A stretch of 64,000 nt of DNA. It comes from DATLFA01 sp039934635. GTDB lineage: Bacteria; Actinomycetota; Acidimicrobiia; Acidimicrobiales; WLNW01. Shown piece after piece: positions 44,548 through 53,803 of the stretch (the first letter of the stretch is position 1; the number at the start of each line of letters is the position of its first letter). The stretch is taken from the NCBI GenBank assembly GCA_039934635.1, contig JBDTLT010000004.1, forward strand, positions 32,187 to 96,186, given 5' to 3'. Below the pieces are notes generated by a model. The model did not search any database, was not told where the DNA came from, and saw nothing but the letters and a program-made list of their open reading frames with translations. Both the position numbers and the translations under genes were made by a program.

Positions 44548-45519
44548 ATGGCGACGAGCAAGAAGCAGGCAAAGAAGCCCGCGCCGAAACCAAAATCAGG
44601 CGCCAAGGCGAAGACCGCCCCCGCAAAGGCGGCGCCTGCGACCAAGAAACCGATTCCCAAGCCGGCCAAGGCCGTGGCCGCGAAGGCCACTCCCGCCAAG
44701 GCGGCACCGGCCAAGACCGCCACCAAGGCGGCGACCACGAAGTCGACACCGAAACCCACCAAGGCCGCGCCGGCCAAGGTCGTACCCCCTCCGTCCACCA
44801 AGAAAGCGGCCCCCGTCAAAACTGCACCGAAGCCCGCCAAGGCTGCCCCTGCCAAGGCTGCTCCGACCAAGGCTGCTCCGACCAAGGCTGCTCCGACCAA
44901 AACTGCGACCAAGGCCGTGCAGGCCACCAAGGTGAGCAAGGACGCGCCCGCCAAGGCGACCAAAGACGCGCCGGTCAAGGGCGCCACGGCAAAGGCTGAT
45001 GCCACCGCCAAGGCGACCGCCGAGTCCAAGGCGGCCGTTGCGGCGGTTGCGCCCGCCGCCGCGCCCCTCAAGGCCGGCGTTCCCCCTCCTCGCATCCGGA
45101 CGACCTCCAAGGAGAAGCCGATTCCCCGGTTGACCAAGACCCCTTATGACGCCAAGTTCTTGGCCGAGCAGCGCACGATGCTCTTGGAGGAACGGGCGAG
45201 ATACTCGACGTCGGCGACCAAGTACCGCGTCGAGGCCGACTCGCTGGTCAACGATCGCGAGCCGGGCGACGTGCAGTTCGACGAAGAGTCAGGCGAAGGC
45301 GACTCGCTCGCCGTAGAGCGTGATTTCGACCTCGCGCTCAGTGCACAAGCCCAAGACAAAGTGGCCGAGATCGATGCCGCGCTCGCGCGCATCGCAGACT
45401 CGACCTACGGTATCTGTGTCACGTCTGGCCAAGCGATACCCAAAGAACGACTGCGGGCGATTCCGTGGGCGACCGAACGCATCGAGTACAAGGTAGGCGG
45501 CCTCGGTCGCCGGCACTGA
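44548..45519 (+). CDS. TraR/DksA-like protein with histone-H1-like N-terminal tail
   Basis: 323 residues. Residues 1-175 are a Lys/Ala/Pro repeat region (KKQAKKPAPKPKSGAKAKTA, then AAPTK repeated), resembling H1-like tails; residues about 200-323 match the DksA/TraR coiled coil plus finger (KFLAEQRTMLLEERARYSTS, YGICVTSGQAIPKERLRAIP). The usual four zinc cysteines are reduced to one (Cys in YGICVTSG; no second CxxC), so the finger is probably not metal-stabilised. Secondary-channel binding to RNA polymerase and DNA or RNA binding by the tail are inferences. Confidence 0.82.
   Translation: MATSKKQAKKPAPKPKSGAKAKTAPAKAAPATKKPIPKPAKAVAAKATPAKAAPAKTATKAATTKSTPKPTKAAPAKVVPPPSTKKAAPVKTAPKPAKAAPAKAAPTKAAPTKAAPTKTATKAVQATKVSKDAPAKATKDAPVKGATAKADATAKATAESKAAVAAVAPAAAPLKAGVPPPRIRTTSKEKPIPRLTKTPYDAKFLAEQRTMLLEERARYSTSATKYRVEADSLVNDREPGDVQFDEESGEGDSLAVERDFDLALSAQAQDKVAEIDAALARIADSTYGICVTSGQAIPKERLRAIPWATERIEYKVGGLGRRH
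44854..44898 (+). repeat. Three perfect 15-bp repeats in the Lys/Ala-rich tail
   Basis: AAGGCTGCTCCGACC is repeated three times without change (44854-44868, 44869-44883, 44884-44898), coding for KAAPT repeats in the H1-like tail. Confidence 0.9.
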
Positions 45520-45521
45520 GT

Positions 45522-46061
45522 ATGCAAGTGCGCGAGCCGCTAGCGCCGAGCGCGCGTGAGGTCAGGGTCAGGTCGAGTCGCCAGACCGTGGTCGCCGTCA
45601 TCGCGGCGGCGGTGCTCGCAATCGATCAGCTCACCAAGATCTGGGCGGCGTCGGCGCTCGACCACCGCACGATTCACGTCGTGTGGAAGTTGCAACTGCG
45701 GCTGGTGCGCAACCCGGGCACCGCGTTCAGCCTGGGCGAAGGCAAAGGTCCGCTCCTCGGCGTCGTCGCGTGCATCGTGGTGATCGTGTTGATGCGATTC
45801 GCGCGACAACCGCGCAGCCTGCTGTCGGCGATCGGCATCGCCTTGATTCTCGGCGGCGCGGTCGGCAACGTCGTCGATCGCATTGTGCGCAGTCCCCACG
45901 GCTTCATGAAGGGCCACGTGGTCGACTTCATCGATTTCAAGTTCTGGCCGGTGTTCAACGTCGCCGACATGGGTGTCACGTGCGGCATCATCCTCGTGAT
46001 CCTCGAGATGCAGGAGATGGGCCGCCGCGAAGCGAGGGCACCGAGCGCGATCGATGATTGA
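45522..46061 (+). CDS. lspA: Lipoprotein signal peptidase II
   Basis: 179 residues. Four membrane spans; the aspartyl protease dyad is Asp119 in GNVVDRIVRSPHG and Asp149 in FNVADMGVTCG, and the conserved LVRNPGTAFSLGEG segment is present. Cleaves prolipoproteins after lipid attachment, which suits the lipoprotein gene at 10638. Starts 2 bp after the TraR-like stop. Confidence 0.94.
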   Translation: MQVREPLAPSAREVRVRSSRQTVVAVIAAAVLAIDQLTKIWAASALDHRTIHVVWKLQLRLVRNPGTAFSLGEGKGPLLGVVACIVVIVLMRFARQPRSLLSAIGIALILGGAVGNVVDRIVRSPHGFMKGHVVDFIDFKFWPVFNVADMGVTCGIILVILEMQEMGRREARAPSAIDD

Positions 46062-46971
46062 GACGCGGCGCGACATCGTGCCGTCGGCGCTCGATGACGA
46101 ACGGGTCGACCGCGTCGTGGCCATGCTCACCGAGGCCAGCCGAGCGCGCGTGAGAACGCTCATCGACGGCGCGCACGTACGCATTGGCGGTGTCGTGGTG
46201 ACCAAGTCCGCGCAACGGGTTCGCGCGGGTGATGAGATCGTGGTCGAGTTCGACGACACGGTGCCTGCCGTGAAAGCCGACGCGACGATCGAGTTGACGA
46301 TCGTCCACGAAGACCCCGATGTCGTCGTCATCGACAAACCCGCGGGTCTCGTGGTGCACCCGGGCGCCGGCCATCGCGACGACACGCTCGTGTCGGCACT
46401 GCTGGCGCGCTATCCCGAGATCGCAAACGCGGGTGACCCGCAGCGTCCCGGCATCGTGCATCGGCTCGACAAGGGAACATCCGGACTGTTGATGGTGGCC
46501 CGCTCGGCGCGCGCCTACGAGTCGTTGGTGGCACAGCTCTCCGCCCGGACCGTCAACCGCGCCTACACGGCGCTCGTGTGCCGCAGCTTCGAGGAACACG
46601 AGGGAGTGGTCGACGCGCCGATCGGTCGTTCGTCACGCGCGCCGACGCGAATGGCGGTGACACCGCGCGGCCGCGGTGCGCGCACCCGCTACGTCGTCGA
46701 GCGCCGTTTCGTCGAGCCGTTCCCCGCGTCGTTGTTGTCGTGCCGACTCGAGAGCGGGCGCACGCATCAGATACGCGTGCACCTTTCGGCGATCTCGGCG
46801 CCGGTGCTCGGCGACGACCGCTATGGCGGCCGGCGGGTGCAGGTGCCGATGCGGCGGCCGTTCCTACATGCCGCTCAGTTGGGTTTTGTCCACCCGGTGA
46901 GCGGCGCGGACCTGGAATTCATGTCGCCGTTGCCGCCCGATCTCGTCGCCGTTCTCGCGCGGTTCGAGTAG
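46054..46971 (+). CDS. RluA-family 23S rRNA pseudouridine synthase (RluD-like)
   Basis: 305 residues, overlapping lspA. An N-terminal S4 RNA-binding domain (ALDDERVDRVVAMLTEASRA) is followed by the catalytic core with the essential Asp139 in GIVHRLDKGTSGLLMVA and the motif LLSCRLESGRTHQIRVHLS. Converts uridine to pseudouridine in large-subunit rRNA. The lspA-rluD order is common in actinobacteria. Confidence 0.93.
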   Translation: MIETRRDIVPSALDDERVDRVVAMLTEASRARVRTLIDGAHVRIGGVVVTKSAQRVRAGDEIVVEFDDTVPAVKADATIELTIVHEDPDVVVIDKPAGLVVHPGAGHRDDTLVSALLARYPEIANAGDPQRPGIVHRLDKGTSGLLMVARSARAYESLVAQLSARTVNRAYTALVCRSFEEHEGVVDAPIGRSSRAPTRMAVTPRGRGARTRYVVERRFVEPFPASLLSCRLESGRTHQIRVHLSAISAPVLGDDRYGGRRVQVPMRRPFLHAAQLGFVHPVSGADLEFMSPLPPDLVAVLARFE

Positions 46972-47421
46972 TCAGTCGACTTCGACGGACGGCCAGTCGC
47001 GATCGCCGCGGCTGATCGATGCGATGTTGGCCAGTGTGTAGGAGCCCAGGTAGTGGCGCATGTGCGCCCCCGACGCGGCCCAGATGGCGAGCAGCACGCA
47101 CTGGCCTTCGTGATCGCAGGCGCCGTTGGTGTGGGGCTCGCCGAAGTCGCCGGCAGTGATCGGCCCGTCGACCGCGCTGACGATCTGGCTCAAGAGAATC
47201 TGGTCGGGATCGCGGGCCAGCACATAGCCGCCGCCGACACCCCGTTTGGATCGCACGAGTCCGGCGCCTTTGAGGGCGAGGAGGATCTGTTCGAGATAGG
47301 GCTGGGGGAGCCCGGTGCGATCGGCGATCTCGCGCACCGACGTGGGCGTACGGCCGTCGCCGTGCAGCGCCAGGGACAGTAGGGCCCGGCTCGCATAGTC
47401 GCCTCTGGTCGACACCTTCAC
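46972..47421 (-). CDS. Rrf2-family transcriptional regulator
   Basis: 149 residues from GTG at 47421 (VKVSTRGDYASRALLSLALH). Winged helix with the recognition region (TPTSVREIADRTGLPQPYLE and LKGAGLVRSKRGVGGGY). The C-terminal region has GACDHEGQC, only two cysteines (C-X5-C); typical iron-sulfur Rrf2 regulators have three, so cluster binding is unproven. Convergent with the rluD gene, divergent from the phosphatase-like gene. Confidence 0.9.
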   Translation of the reverse strand: MKVSTRGDYASRALLSLALHGDGRTPTSVREIADRTGLPQPYLEQILLALKGAGLVRSKRGVGGGYVLARDPDQILLSQIVSAVDGPITAGDFGEPHTNGACDHEGQCVLLAIWAASGAHMRHYLGSYTLANIASISRGDRDWPSVEVD

Positions 47422-47606
47422 GGCGATGATCCTAGGCCGCAGAGCGGAAGGCACGGCCCGAGCGGCCGTCGCAGAGCGGAGGGTACGGCCGAGGGGTGAC
47501 CGGAGATGGCCCGCGCGGATGTCGTATTCGGCGCCGACAGTTGGTACAACGGTGGGTTGCGTGCTGGACTTCGCTCTTCGCGGACCAGCAGGAGGCATTC
47601 GAGCGT

Positions 47607-48704
47607 ATGAGCGACGAGGCGCCACTGATTCCCGACTATTCGGGGGCGTGCGTCTGCAATGTGGTTCCGTCGCTGCTCGGTGGCTTCACCGATCCTCCGT
47701 CGTGGTTCCCGGCAGCCGCGTTTTCCGCCCGCCAAGTCGTACTGCTCGTGCTCGATGGGCTCGGCTGGCAACAGATGGCCGAGCGCCGTGCGATCACTCC
47801 CTCGATGCACGCGTTGACCGGTGGGCCGATCTCGACGGTCGTGCCGACCACGACGGCCACGGCGATGACCTCGATCACGACGGGTCTCTCGCCGGGGCAA
47901 CACGGTGTCATCGGCTATCGCATGGCGGTCGACGACGAAGTGCTCAACGTGTTGCGCTGGTCGACAGCACACGGTGACGCACGCAAGACGATCCGTCCGC
48001 GCGACATCCAAAAGGCCGCACCGTTCCACGGCGAGCGTCCGCCGATCGTGACGCGCGCCGACTTCTCGGGCGGCGGTTTCTCGGCGGCGCATCTCGACGG
48101 CGTGCGTTTCCACGGCTATCGCACCGCCGCCACGATGGTGCATGAAGTACGCACGCTGGTCGCGGCCGGCGAGCCGTTCGTCTTCGCGTACTACGACGGT
48201 CTCGACAAGGTGTCGCACGAATACGGCCTTGCCGGGCACTTCGATGCCGAGATCGCCTGGTGTGATCGCCTCGTCGGTGAGATCTGTGATTTCTTGCCGC
48301 CCGGCGCGGTGTTGGTCGTCACGGCCGATCACGGTCAGGTCGACACGGGCGACAATGTCATCGGGTTGCCGGGCGACGTGCTCGAACATGTCGCGCTCCA
48401 GTCCGGCGAAGCCCGCTTTCGTTGGCTTCACGCGCGGCCCGGTCGGGCGGGCGCGTTGCTCGAAGCGGCGCGGGCCACGTTCGCCGAGCAGGCGTGGGTT
48501 CGGTCCAAGGGTGAGATCATCGACGAGCAGTGGTTCGGCCCCACCATCACGGCATCGGCGTCCAAGCGCATGGGCGATGTCGCCCTCGTGGCCAAAGGCA
48601 ACATCGCGTTCGACGATCCCGCCGACACCGGCCCTTACCACCTCGTCGGCCGCCACGGTTCCTTGACCCCCGCCGAAGTTCTGGTCCCCTTGCTCGTGTC
48701 ATAA
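47607..48704 (+). CDS. Alkaline-phosphatase-superfamily phosphodiesterase/pyrophosphatase
   Basis: 365 residues from ATG at 47607, 11 nt after GGAGG (47591-47595); longer in-frame extension is unsupported. Metal-binding VLLVLDGLGW, nucleophile region PTTTATAMTSITTG, AYYDGLDKVSHEYG and VVTADHGQVDTG are the family's metal ligands. Related to nucleotide pyrophosphatases and phosphodiesterases; substrate unclear. Followed 12 bp later by the proteasome activator gene. Confidence 0.87.
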   Translation: MSDEAPLIPDYSGACVCNVVPSLLGGFTDPPSWFPAAAFSARQVVLLVLDGLGWQQMAERRAITPSMHALTGGPISTVVPTTTATAMTSITTGLSPGQHGVIGYRMAVDDEVLNVLRWSTAHGDARKTIRPRDIQKAAPFHGERPPIVTRADFSGGGFSAAHLDGVRFHGYRTAATMVHEVRTLVAAGEPFVFAYYDGLDKVSHEYGLAGHFDAEIAWCDRLVGEICDFLPPGAVLVVTADHGQVDTGDNVIGLPGDVLEHVALQSGEARFRWLHARPGRAGALLEAARATFAEQAWVRSKGEIIDEQWFGPTITASASKRMGDVALVAKGNIAFDDPADTGPYHLVGRHGSLTPAEVLVPLLVS

Positions 48705-48716
48705 GCTGGCGGGCTT

Positions 48717-49232
48717 ATGACTAACCCCGCAACGCCCGCCCGCGCCGACGTCGAAGTTCCCGAGGTCGTCGATCCCCGCGCCCGTCAACGTGATGAGTTC
48801 ATCGAGCAACCGGCCAAGGTCATGCGCGTCGGCACGATGATGAAGCAACTGCTCGAAGAGGTGCGCGCGACGCCGCTCGACGAGCCCAGCCGCGAACGCT
48901 TGCGCGAGATCTACGAGACGTCCTTGCACGAGCTCGGCTCGGCGATCTCTCCTGATCTCCGCGACGAGCTCGCTCGCTTGTCGCTACCGTTCGCGGAGAG
49001 CGGCGGCACGCCGCCGACCACCGCCGAGTTGCAGATCGCGCAAGCACAATTGGTGGGCTGGCTCGAAGGCCTCATCCAAGGCATTCAAGCGACGTTGTTC
49101 GCGCAGCAGATGGCCGCGCAACAGCAACTCGCCAACATGCGCGGGCAGATCGGCCCCGGCGGCGGCGGTCCCGGTCGTCCTGGAGAAGGCCCACACGATG
49201 CGGGCGACGGTCGCCCCGGGACCTACTTGTAG
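48717..49232 (+). CDS. bpa: Bacterial proteasome activator Bpa
   Basis: 171 residues. The core is a four-helix bundle with the hallmark run ELQIAQAQLVGWLEGLIQGI and ATLFAQQMAAQQQLANM, followed by a Gly/Pro-rich tail ending GTYL. The tail corresponds to the GQYL proteasome-docking motif of mycobacterial Bpa (Tyr-Leu retained, Gln replaced by Thr). It opens the 20S proteasome gate for unfolded substrates independently of ATP. Indicates that this organism has a 20S proteasome elsewhere. Confidence 0.9.
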   Translation: MTNPATPARADVEVPEVVDPRARQRDEFIEQPAKVMRVGTMMKQLLEEVRATPLDEPSRERLREIYETSLHELGSAISPDLRDELARLSLPFAESGGTPPTTAELQIAQAQLVGWLEGLIQGIQATLFAQQMAAQQQLANMRGQIGPGGGGPGRPGEGPHDAGDGRPGTYL

Positions 49233-49235
49233 CTC

Positions 49236-49913
49236 TCAGAGCTCGAGTGTCGCCGCGTTGGTGATTGCCGCGCGCGCGAGGATCTTGGCTTTTGACCGGC
49301 GCAACAGTTCGCGCGTCGACTGCGTCATCATCTTCGCGTGATCGAGCGCGACCTCGACGACGGTCTCGGGCGTGACGACGCGCGACACGAGATGCAGCGC
49401 CAGTGCTTCGTGCGCGCTGATCGAACGACCGGTGAGCACCAGTTCGCGGGCAATCGCTCCGCCGACGAGCTCGTGCAGGGGCGAATACACGACGTCACCC
49501 CACGCGAATTCCGGATGCGAGAACACCGTTGTCGTGGACGCGATGCGGAGATCGCAGCACACCGCGAGATCGAATCCGCCGGCAATTGCCGGCCCGTTGA
49601 CTGCGGCGATCAGCGGCAGCGGGAATTGCAGCAGCGTCGCGTGATAGCGGTCCGACGAGGCCCACAGCGCACGATCGAACGCGGGGTCGGCGGCCGCGGT
49701 CTCGAACTCCTTCAGGTCGAAGCCGGCACAAAAGACCGGCCCCTCGCCGGTGATGATGACGACGGAGACGGCGTCGTCGTTCGCGAGGGCGTCGAGGGTG
49801 TCGCTCAGGCCGTCGCGCAGGGCGATCGACAGGGCGTTGCGGCGCTCGGGGCGCCGCAGGGTCACCAGCACCACCCGGTCTGCGACCATATCGACGCTGA
49901 TTTCGCTGGTCAT
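49236..49913 (-). CDS. Enoyl-CoA hydratase/isomerase family protein
   Basis: 225 residues. Crotonase fold: the oxyanion-hole segments GPVFCAGFDLKEF and NGPAIAGGFDLAVCCDLRIAS are clear. The catalytic glutamates of hydratases (Glu144 and Glu164 in the rat enzyme) are not both obvious in HPEFAWGDVVYSPLHELVGG, so the precise reaction (hydratase, isomerase, or hydrolase) is open. Ends 4 bp after the bpa stop, convergent; divergent from dnaE. Confidence 0.82.
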   Translation of the reverse strand: MTSEISVDMVADRVVLVTLRRPERRNALSIALRDGLSDTLDALANDDAVSVVIITGEGPVFCAGFDLKEFETAAADPAFDRALWASSDRYHATLLQFPLPLIAAVNGPAIAGGFDLAVCCDLRIASTTTVFSHPEFAWGDVVYSPLHELVGGAIARELVLTGRSISAHEALALHLVSRVVTPETVVEVALDHAKMMTQSTRELLRRSKAKILARAAITNAATLEL

Positions 49914-50033
49914 GGCAGCTGCCTTCCCTGGCCGAGCAAGAAGCTGCGGACGGGTGATAGTTTCCCGGAACTACGCCTCTGTAATTTGCGCTTCGGCTCG
50001 AGAGGTGCGCTCCTTAGCCAGGGAAGATCCCAC

Positions 50034-53000
50034 GTGGCCAGTTCGTTCACTCACCTCCACGTTCACACCGAGTACTCGATGCTCGATGGTGCGGCGCGGG
50101 TGGGCGACTTGGTGGCCGCCGCGGTGCAAGACGGGCAGCCCGCGATCGGCATCACCGACCACGGCAACATGTATGGCGTCCTCGACTTCTACAAGGCGGC
50201 CAACGACGCGGGCATCACGCCGATCATCGGCAGTGAGGCCTACATGGCGCACGACACGCGCTTCGAACGGCCGAGCCGTCGCGGTCGTCTCGATGACTCC
50301 GGTGGCGACACCGATGGTGGCGCGAAGCTCTACTACCACTTGACGTTGTTGGCGCAGAACAACGCCGGCTACAAGAACCTCATCCAACTCGCGAGCCGCG
50401 CGTATCTCGAGGGCTACTACTACAAGCCCCGCGTCGACTGGGAGATTCTCGCCGAGCACAGCGACGGCCTCATCGCCACCACCGGTTGCCTCGGTGGTCA
50501 TGTGTTGCAGGCATTGATGAAGGGCGACTTCGACCTCGGTCTGCAAAAGGCGGCGCGGCTGCAAGAGATATTCGGGCGCGACAACCTCTTCATCGAGATC
50601 CAAGACCAGGGCATCCCCGAGCAAAAGCGCACCAACCCGATGCTCGTCGAGATCGCCCGCAAGCTGCACGCACCGCTGCTCGCAACGAATGACAGCCACT
50701 ACGTGCACCGCGGTGACGCGGTCTCGCACGACGCGTTGCTCTGCGTGCAGACGGGCTCGCTCATGAGCGATCCCGATCGCTTCAAGTTCCACGGCGACGA
50801 GCACTATCTCAAGTCGGCGGTCGAGATGCGCAAGCTCTTCGCCGAATTGCCGGAGGCGTGCGACTCGAGCTTGTGGATCGCGGAGCGGTGCAAGGTCGAC
50901 ATCGAGTTCGGCAAGCCACAGTTGCCCGAATTCCCGTTGCCGCCCGAGTTCCAACCGGCCGAAGGCGAAACCTACGACGTCAAATGTCGCGAGTACCTCC
51001 AACATCTCACGCTAGAAGGCGCGCGGGCGCGCTGGGGCGATCCGCTGCCCGACGCCGCGGTCGAGCGGTTGGCGTTCGAGCTGCAAGTCATCGCGGACAT
51101 GGGGTTCAGCTCGTACTTCCTCATCGTCGGTGACCTCATCGACTACGCCCGTCGGCGCGGCATCCGGGTCGGCCCGGGTCGGGGTAGCGCCGCCGGGTGC
51201 GCGGTCGCGTACTCCTTGCGCATCACCGATCTCGATCCGATCAAATACGACTTGCTCTTCGAGCGCTTCTTGAATCCCAGTCGCAAGTCGATGCCCGACA
51301 TCGACATGGACTTCGACTCTCGTTACCGCGACGAGATGATCCGCTATGCGGCCGAGCGCTACGGCCGCAACCACGTCGCGCAGATCGTCACCTTCAGCCA
51401 GATCAAGGCCCGAGCCGCCGTGCGCGACGCGGCGCGCGTGCTCGGCTATCCCTACGCGGTAGGCGACAAGATCGCCAAGGCCATGCCGCCGCTCATCATG
51501 GGCCGCGATACGCCGTTGCGGGCCTGCCTCGAGCCGCAAGAGCGTTACGAAGACGGCTACAAGATGGCCACCGAGCTGCGCGACATGTACAACCTCGACC
51601 CCGACGTCAAGAAGGTCGTCGATGTCGCACGCGGGCTCGAAGGCCTGCGTCGCCAAGACGGTATCCACGCCGCCGCGGTGGTCATCACCAAAGAGCCGCT
51701 GACCGAATACCTGCCCATCCAGCGCAAGCCCGAAGGGGGCAGCGATCCCGAGTTCGCGCCGGTCGTCACGCAATACGAGATGCACGGCGTCGAAGATCTC
51801 GGCCTGTTGAAGATGGACTTCCTGGGCCTGCGCAACCTCGACGTCATCACCGACGCGCTCGAATTGATCGAGCAGACCCAGGGCATCACGCTCGACATCG
51901 ACAACGTCGATCTCTTCGACACGCCCACCTACAAGCTGTTGGCTCGCGGCGATTCGATCGGCGTGTTCCAACTCGAGTCGTCGCCTATGCGCGCGCTGAT
52001 GCGCTCGCTGGCTGCGACCACGTTCGAAGACGTAGCGGCGCTCGTTGCGCTCTATCGGCCGGGGCCGATGGCGGCCAACATGCACAACGATTACGCCGAT
52101 CGCAAGAACGGGCGCAAACCGGTCGCGTACTTCCATCCCGACGCGGAAGAGTTGCTCGGCGACACCTACGGCCTCATGGTGTTCCAAGAGCAGATGATGC
52201 GTATCTCGCAAAAGTTCGCGGGCTACTCGTTGGCCGAGGCCGACAACTTGCGCAAGGCGTGCGGCAAGAAGATCCGTGCGCTGATGGCGCAAGAGCGCGC
52301 GAGCTTCGTCCGTGGTTGCGACAACACTGGCTACGGCACTGACCTCGGCAACGAGTTGTTCGACGTCATCGAGCAGTTCGCCGACTACGCGTTCAACAAG
52401 AGCCACAGCTACGGCTACGGCTACATCGCGTACCAGATCGCCTACCTCAAGACGCATTTCCCGGTCGAGTACCTCGCCGCGCTGTTGACGAGCGTCAAGG
52501 CGTCACTCGACAAGGCTGCGGTCTACCTCAACGAGTGCCGAATCCTCGGCATCGATGTCGCAGTGCCCGACATCAACCTGTCCGAAAGCGACTTCCGTCC
52601 GGTGCCCAACCGCGACTGCCACGCGGCGGTCATCCTCGGCGGCGACGTCATGCCGCCAGCCGGTTCGTTCCAGCTGGGCGCGATCGTGTTCGGGCTCTCC
52701 GCGGTGCGCAACGTCGGCGAGGGTCTCGTCGAGCAGGTGCTCGTCGAACGCAAGAACGGCCCGTTCGTCGACTTCTATGACTTCTGCCAGCGCGTCGACA
52801 TGTCCGTGCTCAACAAGCGCGCCGTCGAGTCCATGATCAAGGCCGGCTGTTTCGACTCGCTCGGTCATCCGCGCAAGGGCCTGCTGTCGGCGTTCGAACA
52901 GATCATCGACCAGACGGTGGCCCGGCGGCGCGAGCACGAGATGGGCGTCATGTCGTTGTTCGGCGCCACGAGCGAAGGGCCGACCTTCGACGAACGCACG

Positions 53001-53654
53001 CCGATCCCCGACGTCGAGTTCGACAAGACGACGAAGCTCACGTTCGAAAAGGAGATGCTCGGGGTCTACATCTCCGACCATCCGCTCATGGGCGCCGAGG
53101 CGATCCTGCGGCGCAAGACCGATTGCACCGTCGCCGAGTTGCTCGACGCCGAAGATGGGGCGGTGAAGCGCGTCGGAGGCGTCATCGCCGGGCTGCAGCG
53201 CAAGTGGACCAAGCGCGGCGACCTCATGGCCGTGTTCCAGCTCGAGGACCTCACGTCGTCGATCGAGGTGATGGTTTTCCCCAAGACCATGACCGAGTTC
53301 GGGCACAAACTCGTCGACGACGCGGTGGTGTTGTTGCGGGGCCGGGTCGACAAGCGAGAAGACCAGGCCAAGTTCATCCCCATGGAGATCGAGATCTTCG
53401 AGGTCACCGAAAGTGCCCGGCCGACCGCGCTCCGACTGCGTTTGTCGCCCAACGCGGCACGGCCCGAGCTCATCGACGAGCTCAAGCGGTTGCTGCGCGA
53501 GCACCCGGGCCCGTCGCCGGTCCTCATTCAGCTGGGCGATCCCGGGCAGGCGGGCAAGCTGCTGCGGTTGTCCGACGAATTCTGCGTCGACACGACCAAC
53601 GGCCTCGTGGCCGAACTGCGGGTGCTGCTCGGGCCCGACGCCATACAGATCTGA
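50034..53654 (+). CDS. dnaE: DNA polymerase III alpha subunit DnaE1
   Basis: 1206 residues from GTG at 50034 (VASSFTHLHVHTEYSMLDG); the longer open frame starting 49338 crosses the divergent promoter and enoyl-CoA hydratase gene and is rejected. PHP domain with metal ligands HLHVHTEYSMLDG and GITDHGNMYG (likely active, as in mycobacterial DnaE1), polymerase core with catalytic PDIDMDFDSRYRDEMI, helix-hairpin-helix region and OB domain (GVIAGLQRKWTKRGDLMAVF). Replicative polymerase. Confidence 0.96.
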   Translation: MASSFTHLHVHTEYSMLDGAARVGDLVAAAVQDGQPAIGITDHGNMYGVLDFYKAANDAGITPIIGSEAYMAHDTRFERPSRRGRLDDSGGDTDGGAKLYYHLTLLAQNNAGYKNLIQLASRAYLEGYYYKPRVDWEILAEHSDGLIATTGCLGGHVLQALMKGDFDLGLQKAARLQEIFGRDNLFIEIQDQGIPEQKRTNPMLVEIARKLHAPLLATNDSHYVHRGDAVSHDALLCVQTGSLMSDPDRFKFHGDEHYLKSAVEMRKLFAELPEACDSSLWIAERCKVDIEFGKPQLPEFPLPPEFQPAEGETYDVKCREYLQHLTLEGARARWGDPLPDAAVERLAFELQVIADMGFSSYFLIVGDLIDYARRRGIRVGPGRGSAAGCAVAYSLRITDLDPIKYDLLFERFLNPSRKSMPDIDMDFDSRYRDEMIRYAAERYGRNHVAQIVTFSQIKARAAVRDAARVLGYPYAVGDKIAKAMPPLIMGRDTPLRACLEPQERYEDGYKMATELRDMYNLDPDVKKVVDVARGLEGLRRQDGIHAAAVVITKEPLTEYLPIQRKPEGGSDPEFAPVVTQYEMHGVEDLGLLKMDFLGLRNLDVITDALELIEQTQGITLDIDNVDLFDTPTYKLLARGDSIGVFQLESSPMRALMRSLAATTFEDVAALVALYRPGPMAANMHNDYADRKNGRKPVAYFHPDAEELLGDTYGLMVFQEQMMRISQKFAGYSLAEADNLRKACGKKIRALMAQERASFVRGCDNTGYGTDLGNELFDVIEQFADYAFNKSHSYGYGYIAYQIAYLKTHFPVEYLAALLTSVKASLDKAAVYLNECRILGIDVAVPDINLSESDFRPVPNRDCHAAVILGGDVMPPAGSFQLGAIVFGLSAVRNVGEGLVEQVLVERKNGPFVDFYDFCQRVDMSVLNKRAVESMIKAGCFDSLGHPRKGLLSAFEQIIDQTVARRREHEMGVMSLFGATSEGPTFDERTPIPDVEFDKTTKLTFEKEMLGVYISDHPLMGAEAILRRKTDCTVAELLDAEDGAVKRVGGVIAGLQRKWTKRGDLMAVFQLEDLTSSIEVMVFPKTMTEFGHKLVDDAVVLLRGRVDKREDQAKFIPMEIEIFEVTESARPTALRLRLSPNAARPELIDELKRLLREHPGPSPVLIQLGDPGQAGKLLRLSDEFCVDTTNGLVAELRVLLGPDAIQI

Positions 53655-53803
53655 CGCGGCGGCCGCGTGATCGGGGGGAGTGGTAGACGACCACTGGTCC
53701 GGAGTTGCGAATGGGTTTCGGAAACGCTGGACTATAGGGGCGCAATCGCGGCCCGGTACGGTGGCGCGAATCGAACAGTAGTTCTTCCGGGGGCTTAGGA
53801 AAA
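53655..53803. other. dnaE downstream spacer with small hairpins
   Basis: 149 bp without a gene. ACGCGG/CCGCGT (53654-53668) and AGTGGT/ACCACT (53679-53695) could form short stems, neither followed by a T-run; a terminator or start of the next unit cannot be decided. Confidence 0.3.

Noticed and set aside
49338..50033. N-terminal extension of DnaE upstream of 50034.
   Set aside because: It runs antisense through the enoyl-CoA hydratase gene and the divergent promoter; DnaE homologues begin with the PHP motif near VASSFTHLHVH.
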